Positions 1 through 5,553 of a DNA stretch of 16,926 nucleotides are shown piece after piece. How positions within the stretch are numbered: position 1 is the stretch's first letter; each line of letters starts with the position of its first letter. The position numbers and the translations under genes are program-made. Source of the stretch: Fibrobacteraceae bacterium (lineage in GTDB: Bacteria > Fibrobacterota > Fibrobacteria > Fibrobacterales > Fibrobacteraceae); contig JALNVO010000028.1 of NCBI GenBank assembly GCA_023231365.1, positions 1-16,926 of the forward strand, read 5' to 3'. Below the pieces are notes generated by a model. The model had not been told where the DNA came from and did not search any database. It saw only the letters and a list, made by a program, of their open reading frames with translations.

Positions 1-192
1 GGTGTCACGTTGTTCCATCCTCACCCCTTCGGGGCCGGCCTAGAGTCCGGCTCTTCGAACCCTGACGTTCCCTAGAGGGAACCGGCTTCTCGTTGTTGCG
101 GTGTCACGTTGTTCCTTCCTCACCCCTGCGGGGCCGGCCTAGAGTCCGGCTCTTCGAACCCTGACGTTCCCCCAAGGGAACCGGCTTCTCGT
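1..192. repeat. Two tandem copies of a 99-bp GC-rich hairpin repeat
   Basis: Copy 1 starts at 1 and copy 2 at 100, so the period is 99 bp. The copies are almost identical. Each holds three short inverted repeats. The first is CCCC/GGGG (24-27 with 31-34; 123-126 with 130-133). The second is GCCGG/CCGGC (34-38 with 47-51, and the same in copy 2). The third is GTTCCC/GGGAAC (67-72 with 77-82; 166-171 with 176-181). The few differences between copies fall almost entirely in hairpin loops: TTC versus TGC in the first, TAGA versus CCAA in the third. I see no coding potential. A decayed third copy lies at 5342-5430, so this is probably a dispersed intergenic repeat family. The array may continue to the left of the window. 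Confidence 0.9.
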
Positions 193-247
193 CATAAAAA
201 TGAATTTTTAGAGGTACCCATAAGACTTTTTTCCATTTTAATCCGAC

Positions 248-285
248 GGCCGCCTTCTTTATTAGGAATGCGGCTGTTTTTGTAA
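248..285 (+). terminator. Weak terminator-like hairpin
   Basis: GGCCGC (248-253) can pair with GCGGCT (270-275), including one G-T pair, around a 16-nt loop, and is followed by a T-run. The stem is short and the loop long, so this is at best a weak terminator for whatever lies left of the window, or chance. Confidence 0.25.
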
Positions 286-300
286 ATTTGCATTTTACAA
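280..300. promoter_or_regulatory. AT-rich palindrome upstream of the lipoprotein gene
   Basis: TTGTAAA (280-286) and TTTACAA (294-300) form a perfect 7-bp inverted repeat with a 7-nt spacer, about 100 bp before the ATG at 402. The geometry would suit a dimeric regulator. I recognise no known operator, and AT-rich palindromes of this size do arise by chance. Confidence 0.25.
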
Positions 301-401
301 TTCAGAGGGCGCAAAAGTAAACAAAAGCTTTATTTTCCGGATTGGAAATGATCGCCTTTTATATATTTTCAAAAATGATATTTTCTTCAAAGGAACAAAT
401 A

Positions 402-1142
402 ATGAAATCCATTCCGCTTGCGCTCAGCGCAGCCTTGCTCTTCTCACTTTCTGCTTGCAATGAAGCTTCCGCAAAGGGAAAAACAGACGGCTCCGTCGGA
501 GCCCGTTTGGACAGCCTCTCTGCTGAAGTCAAAACAATGAGCGATGAATTCGCCATTCTCAAGTATGGTCTTGAAAAACGGGGACTTTCCATTGAACAGA
601 TGAAAAATGAAATGGAAATGGACAACAAGGTCTGGGACATTCCTGTCGGAAACAGTCCTGTCTATGGCAATACAACCAATCCAAAGCTCACTATTGTCGA
701 ATTTTCTGAATTCCAATGCCCTTATTGCGCGCGTATCGCGCCCATAATGCATGAATTGATGCAAAAGCACGGAAACGAAATCAAATTCGTGTTCAAGCAC
801 TTCCCCCTCAGCTTCCATGCAAACGCTCCTGCCGCTGCAGCCGCAAGTATGGCTGCGCAAAACCAAGGCAAGTTCTGGGAGTTCCGCTATGCTCTTGCAG
901 AACACAACAAAGATCTCAGCCCAGAAACATTTGAAGCAGTCGCAAAGCAAATCGGCCTTGATATGACCAAGTTTAAGAAAGAGATGCTCTTGGATTCCGC
1001 AAAGCAAGCCCGCATAAACGAAGATTTCCAACTCGGTGCTAAGGTTGGCGTTCAAGGCACTCCTAACTTCTTTATCAACGGAAAGCGTCAAGACCGCTTC
1101 AGCCCGGAGATGGTTGAAGAAATGCTGAAAAACGCTAAATAA
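402..1142 (+). CDS. DsbA-like thioredoxin-fold lipoprotein
   Basis: A 246-residue thiol-disulfide oxidoreductase of the DsbA/DSBA-like thioredoxin family. The start at 402 is preferred to the in-frame ATG at 342: it has AAAGGA upstream and gives a proper lipoprotein signal, with a hydrophobic stretch and lipobox LSAC (Cys19). The earlier start would bury that signal. Residues about 30-75 are charged and probably helical, a spacer from the membrane. The thioredoxin fold follows, with the redox motif CPYC at 106-109, an inserted helical domain at about 140-205 and the cis-proline segment GTP at 219-221. It should act in the periplasm or on the outer membrane, making or isomerising disulfides in exported proteins. 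celF starts 43 bp downstream with no terminator between, so the two may be co-transcribed. Whether it oxidises or isomerises cannot be told from the sequence. Confidence 0.9.
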   Translation: MKSIPLALSAALLFSLSACNEASAKGKTDGSVGARLDSLSAEVKTMSDEFAILKYGLEKRGLSIEQMKNEMEMDNKVWDIPVGNSPVYGNTTNPKLTIVEFSEFQCPYCARIAPIMHELMQKHGNEIKFVFKHFPLSFHANAPAAAAASMAAQNQGKFWEFRYALAEHNKDLSPETFEAVAKQIGLDMTKFKKEMLLDSAKQARINEDFQLGAKVGVQGTPNFFINGKRQDRFSPEMVEEMLKNAK

Positions 1143-1185
1143 ATTTTGTTCATAAGTTAAACCATAACCAGAGGATACATCCACA

Positions 1186-4100
1186 ATGATGAATAGATTT
1201 CTGAAAGTCTCCTCGCTCCTCTTCCTGGGGCTTGCGACGACAGCTGTGATGGCACAAAGACCTCCCCGCATCGTTGCCTATAAAATGTTTGATGACCAAT
1301 ACCGCACCGGTGGTTACGACTACACCTATGGCGGAACAGGCAGCAAAGTCACGATTACCAAAGAAGGTGGATTCAAATCCAAGTCTGCTTTGGATATCGC
1401 ACTTGACCCGAAGGATTACTCCGGCGCTTCAATCTGTCTTTACAACGAATTCTTTAACTTGAAGCCTTTCTTATTGAACTCCACCTTGGAATTCGACATC
1501 AAGGGCAAAGTCGGAGGAGAACAGCTCTTGGTCGGTCTTCTCGACGAAGAAGTTTCCGACGGAAAAAAGACCCAGGTCAAGCTTTCCATGAACAAGTATG
1601 GTCAAGTTACCAACACTTGGACCCACGTCAAAATACCTCTCGCAGACTTCCCGGACCGCGGTCTTTACTGGGATCAAGAGAAGAAGACCGAGCTTCCGTC
1701 CCGCATTGATTGGGATAAAATTGCCGAAGTCCGTTTTTCCATTGACAAGGGCGTGAATCCTTCCTTTGAAGTTTTCATTGACAATATCGAAATTGTCAAG
1801 GGCAACAAGAGCGCCGCTCCGAAAGCCAAAATCGTCTATTGGGATGAAAACAATGAAGTTCTGGACGGACCTAAGAATCCCGAAAAACTCGATGGCAAGG
1901 CGAAAGAATTCAAAGCCTTCTATACCGATGGAATTCCGGGATTCAGCTATGTCTATGGCGGTCTAACCGCCCAGAAAGAACTGAACGCCAAAACTGCGGG
2001 CAACCCGAACAAGAATGTCCTTGCAATGTACATTGACAACAACGACTGGTCCGGCGTCACTTACTCTCTAGGCGATGGCAAATACATCGATCTTTCCAGC
2101 ATCCGCAACAAGGGCGGCCTCTACTTCTGGATCAAGGGAAAACTCGGCAAGGAAAAGCTCTATGTCGGTCTTCTTGACAATCAAGGCAATGATGTGAAAA
2201 GCCAGACCAAGCTAGGCCTCAATGACTGGATCAAGGTCTCCACAGATTGGCAACTCGTCAAGATTCCTCTGAAAAAGTTCTTTGACAAAGGTAAAGCTTG
2301 GGATGCAAATAAGCAAGCTGAAGTCGCTAAGGACATGCAATGGAACAAAATCCAAGAAATCCGCTTCTCTGTCGGTAAAGGTGAAAATGCCGGGGAACCG
2401 GGTAAGCCTGCTCCTGTAACTGTTTATGTCGACCAGATTACCTTCACGTCTAATATTGATTGGATGGATCCGGACCTCAAGTGGGATTCTTTCAAATCCA
2501 ACGCACCTGACTACGTGATTTCTGATTTCGATGGCAAGTACGCCGCAGAAGCCTGGGAAGGATCCAAAGGTCCGAAGTCCCAGCTATCTCAGCACACGGG
2601 CAAAGGACGCCTTGATGGCAACAACCTCATTGTGGATCACTACCTCCTCGCAGACTGGGTCGATGTCGTTCTCGATATGAAAAAACAGAACAGGTCAGCC
2701 AAGGATCGCGATTGGACCAAATATTGGGGCTTAATGTTCGACGTGTATTCTGAAAAGGCCTGGCAGTCTATTACTGTCCAAATTCAGGATTCAGGCAACG
2801 AAGTCTATGTATCTAACACAGGCGTTCCTAAGGGACGTTCCACTGTTCTCGTTCCGTTCCGCTCCTTTGGCAAATTCCCGTACTACCAACCACCTGACGC
2901 GATCGAAAACGGCACGCTCGATCTCGACAAGGTGATTATCCTCGACTTCAAGCCCTCGGGAGAAGGTACATCCGGCGGATTCGAAATCGATAACATCCGT
3001 TTGACAAACAAGCGCGAACTCCCGAAGGTGGAACACCCGGCAATCGTCAAGGCAACCATCAATGGGAACTTCAACGACATCGTCAACCCGAAAATCGCCG
3101 ATGGTATTTTCGGTATCAATGCCGCTCTCTGGGATGGCGACCTCCTGAAGGTCAAGAACGCAAAAACTCAATCCAGCGAGTATGTAGAACGTGTTCATCA
3201 TGGCATTATCCGTTATCCAGGAGGTCTTCGCGCTGATGACGATCACTGGAAACAAATTCTTGACAATAAGGATTGGATGATCGATACCGATGAATTCCTT
3301 GATTGGCTCAAGAAGACTGGTGACAATGCTATGTTCACGGTGAACTTCGGTTCCGGCACAGCTGAAGAAGCCGCGGCCTGGGTGAAGCACACGAACATCG
3401 ACAAGAAAGCCGGAATCAAATACTGGGAAATCGGCAACGAAATTTACGGAAACTGGCATCCTTATTATGAAAAGTATGGTAAGGACGGCGGAACTATCTA
3501 TGGCAAGCGCGCGCGCGAATTCATCGTTGCAATGAAAAAAGTTGACCCGACAATCAAGGTTGCCGTAGTTGGCGTTCTCGAAGGAGATTGGAATGAAAAG
3601 GTCCTCGAACAAACTGCCGATGTAGCCGATGGAATTATCGTTCACCACTACCCGCAGCATTTCGGTGAAGAAAACGACTTTGCACTCCTCTCCGCACCTC
3701 AGACTCTTGAACCTATCTTTGCACGTCTCCACAAACTCACGGACAAGTGGAAAGCAAAGGCTGGTAAAAAGCTCGAAATCTGGCTCACGGAATGGAACTC
3801 CGTCGACTTCAACCCAGGCCCACAGACTCTTGCTGTTGAAAACGGGCTCTTTATTGCGGACTATCTCGGCGAACTCGCCCGCCTCGGCGCGGACAACGCT
3901 CAATACTGGGATATTCACAACGATCTTACCCCGGAAGGTGGTGATTATGGTTACCTCACCCGCTCCGGTGAAGAATGCATGAACTGCCCGCGTCCCAGTT
4001 ATTGGGCTTTCCAGATGGCATCAGACGCTCTCCGCGGAAAGATGGTTAAAACAACGATCGACGGCGACAATGAATCTCTCCTCACCGCTTATCTCACGGA

Positions 4101-4335
4101 TAACAACGGTAAGAAGAGCCTCCTCATCGTAAACAAGAGCCCCTACAGCGACTTCGACCTCAAGCTCAACATTCCGGGATTCTCCGGCAAGGCTAGCGTG
4201 CAGGTCCTCGATAAGACCACCGAGAAACTTAAAGAAGGCTGGGCAAACGATCCTTCCAAAAAAGCCAAGACGGTTGATCTTTCCAAGGGTATCAAGATCG
4301 GCAAGCGTACACTTACCTTCATCTCGGTTAAGTAG
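1186..4335 (+). CDS. celF: Secreted multi-modular GH51-type endoglucanase (CelF-like)
   Basis: A 1049-residue exported glycoside hydrolase. It has a Sec signal peptide with likely cleavage after VMA (Ala23). Two related beta-sandwich modules follow (about 26-207 and 211-425), sharing the pattern IKGK-G-E-L-VGLLD and KIPL. CAZy family CBM30 was founded on the N-terminus of Fibrobacter CelF, so these are probably CBM30-type. A third, CBM11-like module lies at about 426-628, then a TIM-barrel catalytic domain to about 945 and a C-terminal beta domain. The catalytic part carries the GH51/clan GH-A signatures: WEIGNE with presumed acid/base Glu752, and LTEWNS with presumed nucleophile Glu869. GH51 holds both endoglucanases and arabinofuranosidases; the domain order favours the CelF endoglucanase. 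GAGG lies 11 nt before the first of two adjacent ATGs. No clear C-terminal sorting domain is visible. Module names come from recall of the family, not a search. Confidence 0.88.
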   Translation: MMNRFLKVSSLLFLGLATTAVMAQRPPRIVAYKMFDDQYRTGGYDYTYGGTGSKVTITKEGGFKSKSALDIALDPKDYSGASICLYNEFFNLKPFLLNSTLEFDIKGKVGGEQLLVGLLDEEVSDGKKTQVKLSMNKYGQVTNTWTHVKIPLADFPDRGLYWDQEKKTELPSRIDWDKIAEVRFSIDKGVNPSFEVFIDNIEIVKGNKSAAPKAKIVYWDENNEVLDGPKNPEKLDGKAKEFKAFYTDGIPGFSYVYGGLTAQKELNAKTAGNPNKNVLAMYIDNNDWSGVTYSLGDGKYIDLSSIRNKGGLYFWIKGKLGKEKLYVGLLDNQGNDVKSQTKLGLNDWIKVSTDWQLVKIPLKKFFDKGKAWDANKQAEVAKDMQWNKIQEIRFSVGKGENAGEPGKPAPVTVYVDQITFTSNIDWMDPDLKWDSFKSNAPDYVISDFDGKYAAEAWEGSKGPKSQLSQHTGKGRLDGNNLIVDHYLLADWVDVVLDMKKQNRSAKDRDWTKYWGLMFDVYSEKAWQSITVQIQDSGNEVYVSNTGVPKGRSTVLVPFRSFGKFPYYQPPDAIENGTLDLDKVIILDFKPSGEGTSGGFEIDNIRLTNKRELPKVEHPAIVKATINGNFNDIVNPKIADGIFGINAALWDGDLLKVKNAKTQSSEYVERVHHGIIRYPGGLRADDDHWKQILDNKDWMIDTDEFLDWLKKTGDNAMFTVNFGSGTAEEAAAWVKHTNIDKKAGIKYWEIGNEIYGNWHPYYEKYGKDGGTIYGKRAREFIVAMKKVDPTIKVAVVGVLEGDWNEKVLEQTADVADGIIVHHYPQHFGEENDFALLSAPQTLEPIFARLHKLTDKWKAKAGKKLEIWLTEWNSVDFNPGPQTLAVENGLFIADYLGELARLGADNAQYWDIHNDLTPEGGDYGYLTRSGEECMNCPRPSYWAFQMASDALRGKMVKTTIDGDNESLLTAYLTDNNGKKSLLIVNKSPYSDFDLKLNIPGFSGKASVQVLDKTTEKLKEGWANDPSKKAKTVDLSKGIKIGKRTLTFISVK

Positions 4336-4355
4336 TACTTTGATTTGAACTTCAC

Positions 4356-4381
4356 AAGCCCCGGCTTTGCCGGGGCTTTTT
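4356..4381 (+). terminator. Rho-independent terminator of celF
   Basis: A perfect 10-bp GC-rich stem, AAGCCCCGGC (4356-4365) with its complement (4369-4378), closes a 3-nt loop and runs into a T-rich tract. It starts 20 bp after the celF stop codon. Confidence 0.93.
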
Positions 4382-4449
4382 CGTTTTTTGCAAACAAGCA
4401 GAAAAAGAACAACCCCGCAGCAAATACGGAGTGTCAAAACCAAAGGCAA

Positions 4450-4618
4450 AACCCTGATCGGTGATCCCAGAAACACCCATCGGTCGAGAACTCTCCCCAC
4501 AGCATTTTCCTGACGGAGGGGCATCGCCGGAATATCTGCCGGCCTTTATCCTCTTGATCGTACGCGCAATCTTTGCCGGACTCAACGATAAAACGGACTG
4601 AAATGAATACCAAATCAT
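4450..4618 (-). pseudogene. Decayed IS200/IS605-like TnpA fragment (type B)
   Basis: Read across shifting minus-strand frames, this stretch gives a recognisable piece of a small HUH-family transposase. QSV followed by LSPAKIARTIKRIKAG appears in one frame, then RQIFRRCPSVRKMLWG and EFSTDGCF in the next frame, then VSGITDQG back in the first. That order matches the TnpA pattern '..QSVP..SP..I...IKSITAREIFRR.P.VKK.LWGGEFW.DGYF..TVG'. At least two frameshifts are needed. The His-x-His site that should precede QSV is lost (D-L-V-F in the shifted frame), as is the catalytic-Tyr end. It differs in subfamily from the relic at 4797-5007. The match rests on pattern recall and needs an alignment. Confidence 0.6.
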
Positions 4619-4796
4619 TGCAAAATTTCTCGCAGCCTTTGTTTCAGTTCCTCGTCAACGCTATCATCAAAGACAATCCCATCGATATTTTGCAGGACAG
4701 CCCCATAGTAAGATCAAAACCTGAAGCTTGAGCATCTTGCGCACACATTCGCTCATCTTATGATAGAAATCAAGGCTGAAGCAAGCTGCGGAATTT

Positions 4797-5007
4797 TCAT
4801 CTCTCAATGTAGGCCGTGATCTTTACCACATTCTTGCGCGCCGCATCGGCATAGCATCCTCGACACCACAATTCCCTATTCCTATAAATTGAATTGGAAA
4901 AACATTCATAAAGCATCCAGCAGTTCTTCCCTTTCAGATAGCCTACCATGACACCGAGAAACTTTGGCGGAATCTCAAAAGATGTGTACGTGACCGGGAA
5001 TAACTCT
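4797..5007 (-). pseudogene. Decayed IS200-type TnpA fragment (type A)
   Basis: The minus strand encodes the C-terminal half of an IS200/IS605 tyrosine (HUH) transposase. It reads IPPKFLGVMVGYLKGK, then ELWCRGCYADAARKN and ITAYIER with the presumed catalytic Tyr at 4809-4811, then a stop at 4797. In the family this is IPPK.SVS..VGYLKGKS...F-WCRGYYVDTVG.N...I..YI..Q. The HUH site is present but in another frame: CAC GTA CAC (His-Val-His) at 4984-4992, preceded by R-V-I-P-G where the family has V.PD. Ten nucleotides separate it from the Ile codon of IPPK, where twelve would be expected, so a small indel broke the gene. The N-terminal half is not recognisable. The enzyme is certainly inactive. 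Confidence 0.75.
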
Positions 5008-5341
5008 GCCCCGACGAGATAAATGAGATTCCATTCACAGGGCTCGCGGAGTAATACCAAAAGTTCACAGTGCTTCTCCCAAAAGAAAGCGTTCCATCTG
5101 AACTTTGGAGAAAAAGACTATGCGTACTTGCAGGGTTTCGTCAAGGCGGGAAGCGCGGAAACATGCGTTCCCAAAACGCATTCATCGGACAACTCAAGCC
5201 AGTATGAGCCTGCGTTTTTGCAGAAACACTCGGTGACTCGGTCATGATAACGGGCAACTCATTCGCAACGCTCGCCTTGACGCTTTTGCCTCTTTGAATA
5301 GCACTCCAGTAACACTCTATTGCGATTTTCTACAGCTGCTT

Positions 5342-5430
5342 TGTTGTGATGCCACGTTATTCCGTCCCCACTAGAGCCCCCAAATGTCAGCTCTCCGAAG
5401 CTAGTGTCCCCGCTACGGAACCGGCTTAAG
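5342..5430. repeat. Decayed third copy of the hairpin repeat
   Basis: This stretch aligns end to end with the repeat at 1-192. It starts TTGTTGTGATGCCACGTTAT (TTGTTGCGGTGTCACGTTGT in copies 1 and 2), keeps CTCT-CGAA in the middle and GGAACCGGCTT at the end, and has lost most of the GC-rich centre. It retains only a short CCG-CTA-CGG remnant of the last hairpin. Confidence 0.75.
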
Positions 5431-5496
5431 GGGAACAGAAAATGAAGTTCATCTCAAGGAACCAACAAACTCAGCAAAGGTTTTAAATACATACAA

Positions 5497-5534
5497 AAAG
5501 TCCCTTCTGCAATATTCTGCGCAGAAGGGACTTT
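5497..5534 (-). terminator. Terminator downstream of gyrA
   Basis: A perfect 14-bp stem, AAAGTCCCTTCTGC (5497-5510) with its complement (5521-5534), and a 10-nt loop. On the minus strand it is followed by TTTTTG, so it should end the surE-gyrA transcript 20 bp past the gyrA stop codon. The A-rich flank gives a shorter T-tract on the plus strand too, so it could work weakly both ways. Confidence 0.9.
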
Positions 5535-5553
5535 AATTTACTACAAATACGGA

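Larger units (their letters stand above)
4386..5496. other. Gene-poor region with decayed transposase sequence
   Basis: No intact gene is visible here. The minus strand holds two separate broken IS200/IS605-like tnpA relics, entered on their own (4450-4618 and 4797-5007). Between them, minus strand 4615-4713 reads as a coding-like tail (ending DDSVDEELKQRLREILQ before a stop) that I cannot assign; the opposite strand has an equally short ORF from 4603. The stretch 5060-5340 contains only short ORFs without recognisable motifs; the 74-codon plus-strand ORF at 5023-5247 overlaps the relic and looks spurious. A decayed copy of the hairpin repeat sits at 5342-5430, and 5431-5496 shows nothing further. 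The region looks like a graveyard of small insertions between celF and gyrA. Confidence 0.7.

Noticed and set aside
51..66. tRNA T-loop-like GGGTTCGAA on the minus strand of the repeat
   Set aside because: The flanks do not pair into a T-arm and no acceptor, D or anticodon arm can be built around it; it recurs in copy 2 simply as part of the repeat.
1..192. CRISPR array
   Set aside because: The 99-bp units follow each other with no unique spacers and are far longer than CRISPR repeats.
342..401. Upstream in-frame start for the lipoprotein gene
   Set aside because: It would put 20 extra residues before a good lipoprotein signal; the ATG at 402 has its own AAAGGA and gives the lipobox at the right depth.
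444..1271. Long minus-strand ORF opposite the DsbA-like gene
   Set aside because: It is antisense to a clearly conserved protein, has no recognisable domain, and arises from codon bias of the plus-strand gene.
2791..3918. 375-codon minus-strand ORF inside celF
   Set aside because: It overlaps the GH51 catalytic domain in antisense and shows no family motif.
5023..5247. 74-codon plus-strand ORF in the gene-poor region
   Set aside because: Low-complexity, no motif, no good ribosome binding site, and it overlaps the transposase relic on the other strand.
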